Of a DNA stretch of 64,000 nucleotides, positions 34,597-43,810 are shown one piece after another (the first letter of the stretch is position 1; each line of letters starts with the position of its first letter). The notes under the pieces were generated by a model, which was not told the DNA's origin, did no database searches, and worked only from the letters and a program-made list of their open reading frames with translations. Position numbers and translations under genes: made by a program. The stretch comes from Breoghania corrubedonensis (GTDB lineage Bacteria > Pseudomonadota > Alphaproteobacteria > Rhizobiales > Stappiaceae), in the NCBI RefSeq assembly GCF_003053845.1, contig NZ_QAYG01000001.1, positions 1,556,078 through 1,620,077 on the forward strand, read 5' to 3'.

Positions 34597-35667
34597 TCAG
34601 GCCGCGCACGCCGCGAAGTGGGCTTCCAGCATATCCACCGGCAGGTTGCGGCCAATGAAGACGAGGCGGCTTTCGCGCTTCTCGCCATCCTTCCAGGGCC
34701 GCTGGTGGTCGCCCTCGATAATCATGTGCACGCCCTGCACCACATAGCGCTCGTCGTCACCGGCAAACGCGAGAATACCCTTTAGGCGGAGGATGTTCGG
34801 GCCCTGAAGCTGCGTCGTCTGCTGGATCCAGGGAAAGAACTTCTGCGGGTCGAGTTCACCGGCGCGAAGAGCGATGCTCTTCACGCCATGCGGATCCTCG
34901 TCGTGGTGATGATGGTGGTCGTGGTCATGATCGTGATGATGATGGTCATGACCATGGTGATGGTGATCGTGATCGCAATCGGGCCCACAAACGTGGTCCT
35001 CTTCTTCCTCAAGGAAATGTGGATCCAGGCTGAGAATCCGGTCGAGATCGAAGGAACCGCGGTCGAGCACCTTGGAAAGATCGATCGAGCAGCGTTCCGT
35101 CTTGTGCACCACCGCGTAGGGGTTGATCGCGCGGATTGCGGCCTCCACCGACTGAAGCTCTTCGGCCGAGACGAGGTCGGTCTTGTTGAGCAGGATCACA
35201 TCGGCGAAAGCGATCTGGTCGGCGGCTTCTTCGGTATCCTCCAGGCGCTGGGGCAGATGTTTGGCATCAACGACGGCCACCACAGCGTCAAGCTTGGCGG
35301 CCTGGCGCACGTCCTCGTCCATGAAGAAGGTCTGCGCGACGGGGGCGGGATCCGCGACACCGGTGGTCTCCACCAGGATGGCGTCGAACGAGCCCTTCCG
35401 CTTCATCAGGTTCTCCACCGTGCGGATCAGGTCGCCGCGCACGGTGCAGCAGATGCAGCCGTTGTTCATCTCGAAGATTTCTTCGTCCGATTCCACCAGC
35501 AGATCATTGTCGATGCCGATTTCGCCGAACTCGTTGACTATCACCGCGTAGCGCTTGCCGTGGTTGCCGGTCAGAATGCGGTTCAAGAGCGTCGTCTTGC
35601 CGGAGCCGAGATAGCCGGTCAGCACGGTGACCGGGATCTGGCTCTCGTTGGAAGAGGTTGCGGACAT
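34597..35667 (-). CDS. CobW/COG0523-family GTPase, putative zinc chaperone
   Basis: A protein of 356 residues with Walker A GYLGSGKT at 18-25, the metal-binding CICC motif at 71-74, LVETTGVADP as the switch region and NKTDL for guanine recognition. Between the G domain and the C-terminal CobW_C domain lies a striking histidine-aspartate loop at about residues 225-258 (such as DHDHHHHGHDHHHHDHDHD), suited to bind zinc. The start at 35667 has AAGGAA upstream; the frame could run to 35898. It stands behind znuA on the same strand, which points to zinc delivery, like ZNG1/YciC-type proteins, rather than cobalt. Confidence 0.9.
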   Translation of the reverse strand: MSATSSNESQIPVTVLTGYLGSGKTTLLNRILTGNHGKRYAVIVNEFGEIGIDNDLLVESDEEIFEMNNGCICCTVRGDLIRTVENLMKRKGSFDAILVETTGVADPAPVAQTFFMDEDVRQAAKLDAVVAVVDAKHLPQRLEDTEEAADQIAFADVILLNKTDLVSAEELQSVEAAIRAINPYAVVHKTERCSIDLSKVLDRGSFDLDRILSLDPHFLEEEEDHVCGPDCDHDHHHHGHDHHHHDHDHDHHHHHDEDPHGVKSIALRAGELDPQKFFPWIQQTTQLQGPNILRLKGILAFAGDDERYVVQGVHMIIEGDHQRPWKDGEKRESRLVFIGRNLPVDMLEAHFAACAA

Positions 35668-35837
35668 CAGATATTCCTTCGCGCGAAACGGATAGGCGGC
35701 GCCGAGGCTCGGTCTCAAGTCCGAGTTCGTGCCGCCGTGTTGTCCGCAATATAGGGTTTCGATCCGCTCTCGCGAAGGGGCTTGCCATGCAACCTTGTCC
35801 TTCGCGCTCTCTTCGGTGCCGGCAAGGAGAAGAGAAA

Positions 35838-35922
35838 GGCGGGCGGGGCGACGTCTCGGGGTCCGCGCCGCTCCCACCCGCCCGCCCCGGCCATGCACCG
35901 GGGAACCGGATCGGCAATCCGG
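35838..35922 (-). terminator. Hairpins after znuA, possible terminator
   Basis: Read in the direction of znuA, ATCCGG/CCGGAT (35906-35922) forms a short hairpin first. Then GGCGGGCGGG (35877-35886 strand partner) pairs with the reverse complement at 35838-35847, giving perfect 10-bp arms around a 29-nt loop, followed by TTTCTCTTCTCC. This could end the znuA transcript before the CobW-family gene, which would then need its own promoter in the 170 bp beyond. Confidence 0.4.
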
Positions 35923-35949
35923 ATTGGTGAAGACCTGGCTGACGGGGCC

Positions 35950-36942
35950 TCAGGAGCCGGCGAGACAGTCGTGGAGGCTTTTGGCCAGGTTCTCCATCAT
36001 CGCTTCGTAGGCGCCAGGCCCCGGCTTCACGTCCGCCCCAAGTGGATCGAGCACGCCGGCGCGCGCGGAGGTGCCGTCGATCAGGGTCGCCACAAGCTGC
36101 GGCCTGAACTGGGGTTCCGCGAAAACGCAGATCGCGCCCGAGGCGACGATGCGGTCGCGGATTTCCCGAACCCGCGCGACGCCGGGCTGATGTTCGGGAT
36201 CGACTGCGACGGCGCCGGAGGCCTCGATGTCGAACTTGTGCTCGAAATAGTGGTAGCCATCGTGAAAGACGATGAAGGGGCGCCCGCGCACGGGAGCCAG
36301 TTCGGCAGCGATCTTCGCTTCAAGGGCGCTCAGCCGGCCGTTCAACTCCGCCGCATTGGTGGCATATGTGTCCGCGTTTTCCGGATCTGCCGTCTTCAGC
36401 GTGTCGGCGATGGCGTCCACCATTGCGCGCGCGTTGGCCGGATCGAGCCAGACATGGGGGTCCATGCCCGAATGGTCGTGATGGTGGTTCGCGTGATCGG
36501 TCCCGTTGTGCGCCGCGTCGTCGTGGGTGGCCTCATCGTGGTGAGCATGTTCGTCCTCCTCCCACACCGCGCCTTCGCGAAAGCCGAGCGTCTTGACCTC
36601 GTCGGCCTCGGCCAGATCCACGACGGTCGCCTTGCCGGCGAGCGTTTCCAGCGGATGATTGAGGAATGTTTCGAGGTTTTCGCTGACCCTGAAGACGATG
36701 TTTGCCTCATCGAGCCCCCGGGCATCGGACGGTTTCAGGGCGTAGGAATGCGGCGATGCCCCGCCCTGGACGAGCAGACGCGGCGTTCCCAGCTTTCCCA
36801 TGACGCCGGCGACCAATGCGTCGACGGGCTTGATCGACGTGACGACCTTCGGCACCTGCGCATGGGCGGCGGGAAGGGTGATTGCGGCGAGGCCGATCAG
36901 GGTCGCGATCGTGGCACCCCAGGGGGCCGGACGAAAACTCAT
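35950..36942 (-). CDS. znuA: ZnuA, periplasmic zinc-binding protein
   Basis: A protein of 330 residues with a signal peptide (about 1-28, ending AHAQ). The zinc ligands of cluster A-I solute-binding proteins are visible: His in GGASPHSYALKP, His in MDPHVWLDPANA, and His in IVFHDGYHYFEHKF, with a late acidic ligand expected near the C terminus. A histidine- and acid-rich loop (about residues 131-160, with HAHHDE and HHHDH) precedes the second ligand, as usual in ZnuA. It is divergent from znuC across 260 bp that hold a Zur-like operator 25 bp before its start. Confidence 0.95.
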   Translation of the reverse strand: MSFRPAPWGATIATLIGLAAITLPAAHAQVPKVVTSIKPVDALVAGVMGKLGTPRLLVQGGASPHSYALKPSDARGLDEANIVFRVSENLETFLNHPLETLAGKATVVDLAEADEVKTLGFREGAVWEEDEHAHHDEATHDDAAHNGTDHANHHHDHSGMDPHVWLDPANARAMVDAIADTLKTADPENADTYATNAAELNGRLSALEAKIAAELAPVRGRPFIVFHDGYHYFEHKFDIEASGAVAVDPEHQPGVARVREIRDRIVASGAICVFAEPQFRPQLVATLIDGTSARAGVLDPLGADVKPGPGAYEAMMENLAKSLHDCLAGS

Positions 36943-36966
36943 GCGGCATACTCCACACTTTGATAT

Positions 36967-36984
36967 GTAATGTTATAACGTAAC
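36967..36984. promoter_or_regulatory. Zur-like operator between znuA and znuCB
   Basis: GTAATGTTATAACGTAAC is an imperfect 18-bp palindrome with seven of nine pairs symmetric around GTTATAAC. That core is the Zur recognition sequence known from rhizobia and other alphaproteobacteria. It lies 25 bp before znuA and 219 bp before znuC, so zinc-bound Zur would repress znuA directly and could also control znuCB. No zur gene is in the window. Confidence 0.75.
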
Positions 36985-37202
36985 TGATACATAATCGCAT
37001 CGTCAGTCAAGGGGGATGTCGGGGGCATGTCGGGGGGTATGCCTGCCGGAGATCCGCCGACGTCAGATGGCGGGATTCCGGCGCGCACAGGAATTGCGCA
37101 AGATCCCGGTTGCTCGGAACGGCGGGCTGAGCAATCTCCCGAGAGCGCTGCGGCGCGGCCTGCGGTCTTGCGCGCAAGACCGATTCGACGGAAGAACAGG
37201 GA

Positions 37203-38069
37203 ATGAGAACACAGACGGCCCAAGCGGCTGCCACTCCAAGCTTCAGGACGGGCGCGTTGCTTGTCGAAACGCATAATCTCGGCGTTCACCGCTCGGGTCG
37301 GTGGCTGATCGAGCACGTCGATCTGACCGTGTCGCGCGGTGAGATCGTGACATTGATCGGTCCGAACGGCGGTGGAAAGACCACGCTTGTGAAGACGGTG
37401 CTTGGCCTTGAGGCGCCGGATGCCGGATCCCTGCATCGGGCGCCGGGGCTCAGGATTGGCTATGTGCCGCAGAAATTCCATCTCGACTGGACGATGCCCC
37501 TCACCGTGTCGCGGCTGATGACGCTGACCGTGCGGGCTTCGCGTGCCGAGGTCCTGGTTGCGCTGGAAGAAACCGGCGTCGGACACCTTATGCAGGCGGC
37601 CGTGCAGACATTGTCGGGCGGGGAAATGCAGCGGGTACTGCTGGCGCGCGCTCTTCTGCGCGATCCCGGTCTTCTGGTGCTGGACGAGCCGGTGCAGGGG
37701 GTTGATTTTACCGGCGAGATCGCGCTTTACGAGCTCATATCGGGTATCCGTCGCACCCACGGCTGCGGCATCCTGCTGGTCTCGCACGATCTGCATGTGG
37801 TGATGCGCGAAGCCGACCGCGTGATCTGCCTCAACCGGCACATCTGCTGTTCCGGGGTGCCGCAGACGGTCGCCTCCAGCCCGGAATACCGCAAGCTGTT
37901 CGGACCGCGCGCGGCGCAAGCCGTCTCCGTCTACCAGCACCACCACGATCACGCCCATGCGCTCGACGGATCGTGCCCGGGCGATCATGATCACGGGCAC
38001 GACCACCATACCCCTTCCGGAGCGGTCGATAGTCACGGCGAGCACGAGACGGAGCGTGGCGATGCTTGA
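37203..38069 (+). CDS. znuC: ZnuC, ATPase of the zinc ABC transporter
   Basis: A protein of 288 residues. The ATPase has Walker A LIGPNGGGKTT, a Q-loop in GYVPQKF, the signature LSGGEMQR, Walker B LLVLDEP and the switch histidine in LVSHDLHVV. The C terminus after residue 245 is histidine-rich (HHHDHAHA, DHDHGHDHH) and may buffer zinc near the pore. It overlaps znuB by eight bases. It powers uptake of zinc brought by ZnuA. The ribosome site is weak (AGGGA adjoining the ATG). Confidence 0.93.
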   Translation: MRTQTAQAAATPSFRTGALLVETHNLGVHRSGRWLIEHVDLTVSRGEIVTLIGPNGGGKTTLVKTVLGLEAPDAGSLHRAPGLRIGYVPQKFHLDWTMPLTVSRLMTLTVRASRAEVLVALEETGVGHLMQAAVQTLSGGEMQRVLLARALLRDPGLLVLDEPVQGVDFTGEIALYELISGIRRTHGCGILLVSHDLHVVMREADRVICLNRHICCSGVPQTVASSPEYRKLFGPRAAQAVSVYQHHHDHAHALDGSCPGDHDHGHDHHTPSGAVDSHGEHETERGDA

Positions 38070-38862
38070 TGATTTTCTCGTCCGTGCGTTTCTCGCAGGC
38101 ATTGGCGTCGCGCTGGTCGCCGGCCCGCTCGGCTGCTTCATCGTGTGGCGGCGGATGGCCTATTTCGGGGATACAATGGCGCATGCCGGGCTGCTCGGCA
38201 TCGCGCTCGCCTTCCTTCTCGACATCGATGCGACATTTGCTGTCCTCGTGGTCTCGCTCGCGATCGCGCTCGTGCTCCTCGCTCTCCAGCGCCAGCGTGC
38301 GATCCCGTCCGATACGCTGCTCGGCATCCTGTCGCATTCGGCCCTTTCCATCGGTCTGGTGACGGTTGCCTTCATGGCCTGGCTCAGGATCGACCTGATG
38401 GCTTACCTCTTCGGCGATATCCTGGCCGTCGGGCGCTTTGATCTGGCCGTCATCTGGGGCGGCGGATTGCTGGTTCTGGCGGTTCTCGCCTATGTCTGGC
38501 GACCGTTGCTCGCCGCCACCGTCGATGAAAACCTGGCGCGAGCGGAGGGCGTGCCGGTCGCCGCCTACAAGTTCGTTCTGATGTTGCTGGTCGCTACCGT
38601 CATCGCGATCGCCATGAAGATCGTCGGGATCCTGCTGATCACGTCGTTGCTGGTCATACCGGCTGCTGCGGCCCGCAGGTTTGCCGCAACACCGGAAAGC
38701 ATGGCTGTTCTGGCCGCGATCATCGGTGTTCTCGCGGTCATTGGCGGGTTGGGCCTGTCGATGGAAGCCGACACGCCGTCAGGTCCCTCGGTGGTGGTCG
38801 CCGCGCTCGTGCTGTTTCTCGCAAGCCTCCTGCCGTTCGGGCGGCTTCGCCGCAATGTCTGA
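38062..38862 (+). CDS. znuB: ZnuB, membrane permease of the zinc ABC transporter
   Basis: A membrane protein of 266 residues with about eight helices and the ABC-3 family segments FIVWRRMAYFGDTMAHAGLLGIALA, ISHSALSIGLV-like LSHSALSIGLVTVAF, and the C-terminal VGILLITSLLVIPAAAARRFA. It forms the zinc channel with ZnuC. Translation is coupled to znuC. In rhizobia zur commonly follows znuB; here a rhomboid gene follows after 66 bp. Confidence 0.93.
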   Translation: MLDDFLVRAFLAGIGVALVAGPLGCFIVWRRMAYFGDTMAHAGLLGIALAFLLDIDATFAVLVVSLAIALVLLALQRQRAIPSDTLLGILSHSALSIGLVTVAFMAWLRIDLMAYLFGDILAVGRFDLAVIWGGGLLVLAVLAYVWRPLLAATVDENLARAEGVPVAAYKFVLMLLVATVIAIAMKIVGILLITSLLVIPAAAARRFAATPESMAVLAAIIGVLAVIGGLGLSMEADTPSGPSVVVAALVLFLASLLPFGRLRRNV

Positions 38863-38928
38863 CGACTTCCCCCGGCACATCGCATCGTGCGACCGGGGCC
38901 AGATCGCAAGAGGTTTCGATCAGATCTC

Positions 38929-39600
38929 ATGTTCATTCCGTTTTACGACCAGAACCCGAGAACCTATGTGCGTCGCCAATACGTCACCTGGGTGCTGATC
39001 GTCGTCAACGTTCTGGTTTTCCTGATACTGGAAGCCGGCGGTGAGGCGCCGAGCGTCGCGGCGGCGGCATTCGGCTTCGGTGCGGTTCCCGCGCTGTTTG
39101 GAACCGATGCACTGCCGGGGTTGGGATATCTGACGCTCGTCACATACGCGTTTGTTCACGGCGATTTCTGGCATCTGGGCGGCAACATGCTGTTTCTCTG
39201 GGTCTTCGGCGACAACGTTGAGGATGCCTTGGGACATGTGCGGTTCCTGGCGTTCTATCTGCTGTGCGCGATTGCCGCCGCGCTTCTGCATATCGCCATG
39301 CTGCCTGCTTCCGCGGCTCCCATGATCGGTGCGTCGGGCGCGATAGCAGGCATCGTCGCCGCCTATCTCATGCTGCATCCGCACGTTCGCATCTGGGTGT
39401 TGCTGCTCGGCCGTATTCCAGTGCCGCTTCGCGCCTATTGGGTGCTCGGCGCTTGGATCGTCTTCCAGATCGTCATGGTTCTTCAGATCAGTGACGACAG
39501 CGTCGCGTGGTGGAGCCACATCGGCGGGCTCGCGGCGGGGGCACTTCTCATTCTGGTGATGCGGCGACCGGGTGTTGCGCTTTTCGATCGCGCGCGATGA
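38929..39600 (+). CDS. Rhomboid-family intramembrane serine protease
   Basis: A membrane protein of 223 residues with about six helices. The catalytic serine is in MIGASGAIAGIVAAY (GxSG) and the catalytic histidine in SHIGGLAAGALL; the YAFVHGDFWHLGGNMLFLWVFGDNVED loop is the typical rhomboid L1/TM2 region. It should cut transmembrane substrates in the inner membrane. I start at the ATG at 38929, the usual MFIPFYDQNP beginning, instead of an upstream in-frame ATG at 38887. It follows znuB in the same direction but any functional link is unclear. Confidence 0.9.
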   Translation: MFIPFYDQNPRTYVRRQYVTWVLIVVNVLVFLILEAGGEAPSVAAAAFGFGAVPALFGTDALPGLGYLTLVTYAFVHGDFWHLGGNMLFLWVFGDNVEDALGHVRFLAFYLLCAIAAALLHIAMLPASAAPMIGASGAIAGIVAAYLMLHPHVRIWVLLLGRIPVPLRAYWVLGAWIVFQIVMVLQISDDSVAWWSHIGGLAAGALLILVMRRPGVALFDRAR

Positions 39601-39730
39601 TCGCGGCCGGCCTCGGCAGGTGCGGGGGAGGTCGGGAAGCGCTACGGCGAGGCGATAGGATTAGGGAATACCCCCTACGGTTTTGAATAAGAAGGGGTCC
39701 GGTTTTTTACGCTTTGCTGCACCGCAAACG

Positions 39731-39759
39731 TTGACACCTTCCAAAGGCCCCAGTACCGT
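39731..39759 (+). promoter_or_regulatory. Sigma-70-like promoter of etfBA
   Basis: TTGACA (39731-39736) and TACCGT (39754-39759) are spaced by 17 bp, with a perfect -35 and a moderate -10 hexamer. They lie 134 bp before etfB, leaving a long leader that contains GGCCGG repeats. The rest of the 293-bp gap after the rhomboid gene shows nothing recognisable. Confidence 0.5.
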
Positions 39760-39893
39760 CCCGCCGAACTTACGTCGGGGCCGAGCCCTGCTATTTCCGG
39801 CCGGTTCCGGCCAATCCACAGACAGCCGGTTGCACAATTCCGGCGCGCCCCCCGCGCCAATCAGGTGGCGGGTAATGCGGAGGTCAACAACCC

Positions 39894-40643
39894 ATGAAAG
39901 TGCTGGTGCCCGTCAAGCGGGTGATCGACTACAACGTCAAGGTCCGCGTCAAGTCGGACGGCTCGGGAGTCGATCTTGCCAACGTCAAGATGTCGATGAA
40001 TCCGTTCGACGAGATTTCCGTCGAGGAGGCGATCCGTCTTAAGGAAGCAGGCAAGGTGGACGAGATCGTCGTCGTCTCCGTCGGCCCGCAGCAGGCCCAG
40101 GAAACGATCCGCACCGCGCTTGCCATGGGCGCCGATCGCGGCATTCTGGTCAAGGTCGATGACACGGTCGAGCCGCTCGCCGTCGCCAAGATCCTCAAGG
40201 GCATCGTCGACGAGGAAAAGCCCGAACTGGTCATCCTCGGCAAGCAGGCCATTGACGACGATTGCAACCAGACCGGCCAGATGCTGGCCGCCCTTCTGGG
40301 ATGGTCGCAGGGCACATTCGCCTCCAAGCTCGATCTTGGTGAGGGCACCGTCGAGGTGATGCGCGAAATCGACGGCGGACTGCAGACGGTGAAGCTCACC
40401 ATGCCGGCGATCGTCACCGCCGATCTGCGTCTCAACGAGCCGCGCTACGCATCGCTACCGAACATCATGAAGGCCAAGAAGAAGCCGATCGATGAGAAGG
40501 CGGCATCCGACTATGGCGTCGATACCGCGCCGCGCCTGACCGTCGTCGCCACGAACGAGCCACCGGCTCGTCAGGCGGGCGTCAAGGTCGCCGACGTCGC
40601 GGAGCTCGTCTCCAAGCTCAAGAACGAAGCCGGCGTGCTTTAA
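39894..40643 (+). CDS. etfB: Electron transfer flavoprotein, beta subunit
   Basis: A protein of 249 residues that begins [20 protein letters not shown] and contains [20 protein letters not shown], the AMP-binding segment [22 protein letters not shown] and the ETFB signature [25 protein letters not shown]. With EtfA it collects electrons from acyl-CoA dehydrogenases and other flavin dehydrogenases and passes them to ETF-quinone oxidoreductase. etfA follows after 23 bp with a clear AAGGAG ribosome site between them. Confidence 0.96.
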   Translation: MKVLVPVKRVIDYNVKVRVKSDGSGVDLANVKMSMNPFDEISVEEAIRLKEAGKVDEIVVVSVGPQQAQETIRTALAMGADRGILVKVDDTVEPLAVAKILKGIVDEEKPELVILGKQAIDDDCNQTGQMLAALLGWSQGTFASKLDLGEGTVEVMREIDGGLQTVKLTMPAIVTADLRLNEPRYASLPNIMKAKKKPIDEKAASDYGVDTAPRLTVVATNEPPARQAGVKVADVAELVSKLKNEAGVL

Positions 40644-40666
40644 GGACCCAAGAAGGAGTAGGACCA

Positions 40667-41605
40667 ATGACCACGCTTCTTGTGGCCGATCACAACAATG
40701 CCAGCCTTTCCGACCAGACCGCCAAGGCGATGACCGCCGCCAAGGCGATTGGCGGGGACGTGCATGTCCTCGTCGCCGGCAAGGGCTGCAAGGCTGCCGC
40801 GGAAGCGGCGGCCAGGCTCGACGGCGCCGCCAAGGTTCTGGTTGCGGATGCCGACGCGCTGGAGCATCAACTCGCAGAGCCGATGGCCGCGCTGGTCGTC
40901 TCGCTTGCGGATGGCTACGACGCCATCGTCACGGCGGCGACGACCTCGGGCAAGAACTTCATGCCGCGCGTGGCCGCGCTTCTCGACGTGATGCAGATCT
41001 CCGAGATCATCTCGGTTGAGGCTTCGGATACGTTCCAGCGGCCGATCTACGCCGGCAACGCCATCCAGACCGTGAAGTCGGACGATGCCAAGAAGGTCAT
41101 CACCGTGCGCACCGCATCGTTCGCGGCGGCCGGTGAAGGCGGTTCCGCCGCAATCGAGGACGTCAGCGCGCCGGCCGACCCGGCTCTTTCCTCCTTCGTT
41201 GGCGAAGAGCTTTCCAAGTCGGATCGTCCGGAACTGACCGCCGCCAAGATCATCATCTCCGGCGGCCGTGCGCTTGGCTCCAAGGAGAAGTTCGACGAGG
41301 TGATCGTTCCGGTGGCCGACAAACTGGGCGCCGCTGTTGGCGCCTCGCGGGCGGCCGTCGATGCGGGCTATGCGCCGAATGACTGGCAGGTCGGCCAGAC
41401 CGGCAAGGTCGTCGCTCCGGATCTCTACATCGCCTGCGGCATTTCCGGCGCCATCCAGCATCTGGCCGGCATGAAGGATTCCAAGGTGATCGTCGCGATC
41501 AACAAGGACGAGGAGGCGCCGATCTTCCAGGTGGCCGACTACGGCCTGGTTGCCGATCTCTTCGAGATCCTGCCGCAGCTCGAGGCCGAGCTCGACAAGG
41601 GCTGA
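40667..41605 (+). CDS. etfA: Electron transfer flavoprotein, alpha subunit
   Basis: A protein of 312 residues with an N-terminal domain similar to EtfB and the C-terminal FAD domain: [67 protein letters not shown]. The latter is the standard ETF alpha signature that holds the FAD. It is the second gene of etfBA. A strong hairpin lies 68 bp after its stop. Confidence 0.96.
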   Translation: MTTLLVADHNNASLSDQTAKAMTAAKAIGGDVHVLVAGKGCKAAAEAAARLDGAAKVLVADADALEHQLAEPMAALVVSLADGYDAIVTAATTSGKNFMPRVAALLDVMQISEIISVEASDTFQRPIYAGNAIQTVKSDDAKKVITVRTASFAAAGEGGSAAIEDVSAPADPALSSFVGEELSKSDRPELTAAKIIISGGRALGSKEKFDEVIVPVADKLGAAVGASRAAVDAGYAPNDWQVGQTGKVVAPDLYIACGISGAIQHLAGMKDSKVIVAINKDEEAPIFQVADYGLVADLFEILPQLEAELDKG

Positions 41606-41672
41606 TCCGGAAGCCCGATCTCGCGGCCCCGGCCTGCGCATCGCGTGGTGTTCGGGGGCGAATTCGAAACCA

Positions 41673-41705
41673 ATGGCCGGCGTGACGCTTGCTCTCGCCG
41701 GCCAT
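41673..41705 (+). terminator. Hairpin between etfA and the hydroxyacyl-CoA dehydrogenase gene
   Basis: ATGGCCGGCG (41673-41682) pairs perfectly with CGCCGGCCAT (41696-41705) over a 13-nt loop. No T-run follows, so it may be a weak or Rho-assisted terminator of etfBA, or an attenuator in front of the next gene. Confidence 0.4.
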
Positions 41706-41804
41706 GCCTGTAAGTAATAGCGCTCAAACACGACGGAAGGCGGTGCTTGCCGCCGTGAACAAGGTTAGGGTGGCACCGCCGCTCTGGAGAGACCGGGATA
41801 GACC

Positions 41805-42686
41805 ATGGTTGTCGAGATCAAGAAGGTCGGCGTTATCGGTGCCGGCCAGATGGGTAGCGGGATCGCGCATGTCAGTGCGCTGGCCGGCTACGAGGTGGGT
41901 CTGCATGACATTTCCCAGGAGCGGATCGAATCCGGGCTCGCGACCATCACCGGCAATCTCAATCGCCAGGCTTCCAAGGGCCAGATCACGCAAGAGCAGA
42001 GCCGCGCCGCGCTTGCGTTGATCAAAGCGGCACCGCAGCTGGACGACCTCGCCGAATTCGACCTTGTCATAGAGTCGGCTTCCGAGAACGAGCAGGTCAA
42101 GCGCAAGATCTTCTCCCAGCTCTGCCCGTCGCTGAAGCCCGAAGCGATCCTGGCGACCAACACGTCATCGATCTCCATCACGCGGCTCGCCGCATCCACC
42201 GACCGGCCTGAGCGGTTCATCGGTATTCATTTCATGAATCCCGTGCCGATCATGGAACTGGTGGAACTGGTGCGCGGGATCGCGACCGAAGACGAGACTT
42301 TCGAGACGTCCAAGGCGTTCGTCGCCCGGGTCGGCAAGACCGTTGCCGTGGCCGAGGACTTCCCCGCCTTCATGGTCAACCGCATCCTGCTGCCGATGAT
42401 CAACGAGGCGATCTACACGCTTTACGAGGGCGTCGGCTCGGTGGAGGCGATCGACACGGCCATGCGGCTCGGTGCCAACCATCCCATGGGGCCGCTTCAG
42501 CTTGCGGACTTCATCGGTCTCGATACCTGTCTGTCGATCATGCAGGTGCTCTATGAAGGGCTGGCCGACAGCAAGTACCGCCCGTGTCCGCTGCTCGTCA
42601 AATATGTCGAGGCTGGCTGGCTGGGCCGGAAGACGCAACGCGGCTTCTATGATTATCGCGGCGAAACGCCGGTGCCGACGCGCTGA
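41805..42686 (+). CDS. 3-Hydroxybutyryl-CoA dehydrogenase
   Basis: A protein of 293 residues with the NAD-binding IKKVGVIGAGQMGSGIAHVSALAGY, the FDLVIESASENEQVKRKIF region, the catalytic histidine in FIGIHFMNPVPIMELVELV, and the C-terminal domain with FMVNRILLPMINEAIYTLYEGVG and HPMGPLQLADFIGLDTCLSIM. It interconverts acetoacetyl-CoA and 3-hydroxybutyryl-CoA (PaaH/Hbd family). Closeness to etfBA fits a shared role in acyl-CoA or butyrate metabolism. A bidirectional terminator follows. Confidence 0.95.
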   Translation: MVVEIKKVGVIGAGQMGSGIAHVSALAGYEVGLHDISQERIESGLATITGNLNRQASKGQITQEQSRAALALIKAAPQLDDLAEFDLVIESASENEQVKRKIFSQLCPSLKPEAILATNTSSISITRLAASTDRPERFIGIHFMNPVPIMELVELVRGIATEDETFETSKAFVARVGKTVAVAEDFPAFMVNRILLPMINEAIYTLYEGVGSVEAIDTAMRLGANHPMGPLQLADFIGLDTCLSIMQVLYEGLADSKYRPCPLLVKYVEAGWLGRKTQRGFYDYRGETPVPTR

Positions 42687-42729
42687 AGCGCGTCACGCGT
42701 AATTTGCGCATCATGAGAATGCTTGAAAG

Positions 42730-42759
42730 AAAAAGCCCGGCTCCATGGCCGGGCTTTTT
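42730..42759. terminator. Bidirectional intrinsic terminator
   Basis: AAAAAGCCCGGC (42730-42741) pairs with GCCGGGCTTTTT (42748-42759) over a 6-nt loop. T-runs stand on both strands, so it should end transcription of the dehydrogenase gene from the left and of the Trm112-like gene from the right. Confidence 0.9.
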
Positions 42760-42782
42760 CGTGATTTCGCGTGCCTGCGCGC

Positions 42783-42974
42783 TCAGTCTTCCAGCGCTCG
42801 GGCTTCGTCTGGCAGCATGATCGGGATGCCGTCACGGATCGGGTAGGCAAGGCGGGCGGCGCGGGAGACCAATTCCTGCTTCTCCCTGTCATATTCCAGC
42901 GTTGTCTTGGTGACCGGGCAAACCAGGATTTCCAGAAGCTTGCGATCGATGGTGTTCGCCTGCGCATCGGTCAT
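42783..42974 (-). CDS. Trm112-family small protein
   Basis: A protein of 63 residues with the family core [47 protein letters not shown]. The single LVCP cysteine is kept but the full zinc-binding set is not, as in many bacterial members (YcaR-like). Eukaryotic Trm112 activates methyltransferases; the bacterial role is uncertain. The gene follows the LON-domain gene on the same strand after 86 bp and may share its transcript. Confidence 0.88.
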   Translation of the reverse strand: MTDAQANTIDRKLLEILVCPVTKTTLEYDREKQELVSRAARLAYPIRDGIPIMLPDEARALED

Positions 42975-43060
42975 GTGTTGTCCCCTTTTAACTCGTTCAT
43001 GCGCGGACGGTCATCCATCGCCCGCCGCCGTTAAACCCCTCGCAGGGCGGTTCGTTGCCC

Positions 43061-43735
43061 CTATTGCAGCGTCGAACCCGGATCGCTGCTGCGCGCCAGT
43101 TCCATCTCGGTGATGGCGATCAGCGTATCCGCCCGCGCTTTCAGGTCCGGCGCTTCCAGAAGTGCCTGCTTTTCGGCTGGGCCATAGGGGCTCATCATCG
43201 ATAGCGCATTGACAAGTATCTCCGTGGAAGCCTTGCGGATGCTGTCCCAGTCGGTCTCCAGATTGTTGGCCTCCAGATAGGCCTTGAGCGTATTGAGAAG
43301 TGCCGTGCGATCGACGGAACCACCGTCGGCTTCTCCCAGATCACCGGCGTACTCGTCAAAAGAGATCCGGGCCTGACGGTAGGAAACCTTGCGGTCGATT
43401 TCCTCAATGAGCCGGAAGCGGGAAACGCCCGTCAAGGTCACGTGATAGCGCCCGTCCCCGGACTCCACCAGGGCGGTGATGCGTCCGACGCATCCGACCT
43501 TGCATAGCTCCGGATTACCCGACAGTTCCTCCGGTTTCGTCGCGAAGACAGGCTGGATCATCCCGATCAGCCGGTCACCGGCCAGCGCCGCATCGATCAT
43601 GGCGACATACCGCGGTTCGAAAATCTGCAGCGGAAGTTCTCCGCGCGGGAGCAACAAGGCTCCAGGCAACGGAAATACCGGGATGATCTGCGGGAGATCG
43701 GCCGGGCCGTCATAGCGCTTGTTACCTGCATACAT
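43061..43735 (-). CDS. LON substrate-binding domain protein
   Basis: A protein of 224 residues that consists only of the N-terminal LON domain: LPQIIPVFPLPGALLLPRGELPLQIFEPRYVAMIDAAL, then GRITALVESGDGRYHVTLTGVSRFRL and the helical end. It lacks the AAA ATPase and protease parts of Lon. Such proteins are widespread in alphaproteobacteria next to a Trm112-like and a thioredoxin/TPR gene, as here. A role in protein quality control is likely but not proven. Confidence 0.9.
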   Translation of the reverse strand: MYAGNKRYDGPADLPQIIPVFPLPGALLLPRGELPLQIFEPRYVAMIDAALAGDRLIGMIQPVFATKPEELSGNPELCKVGCVGRITALVESGDGRYHVTLTGVSRFRLIEEIDRKVSYRQARISFDEYAGDLGEADGGSVDRTALLNTLKAYLEANNLETDWDSIRKASTEILVNALSMMSPYGPAEKQALLEAPDLKARADTLIAITEMELARSSDPGSTLQ

Positions 43736-43810
43736 GATGTTGCCGATCCGTTGTTGTCTCCGCCGTCCCGCACTTGGCCCCGCAAAAGGCAGCGGCGCGT
43801 CTCTTTCCAG

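Noticed and set aside
34888-34985. Dense GTG/ATG repeats, considered as a DNA satellite or CRISPR-like array
   Set aside because: It is the codons of the histidine-aspartate loop of the CobW-family GTPase on the minus strand; there are no repeat-spacer units.
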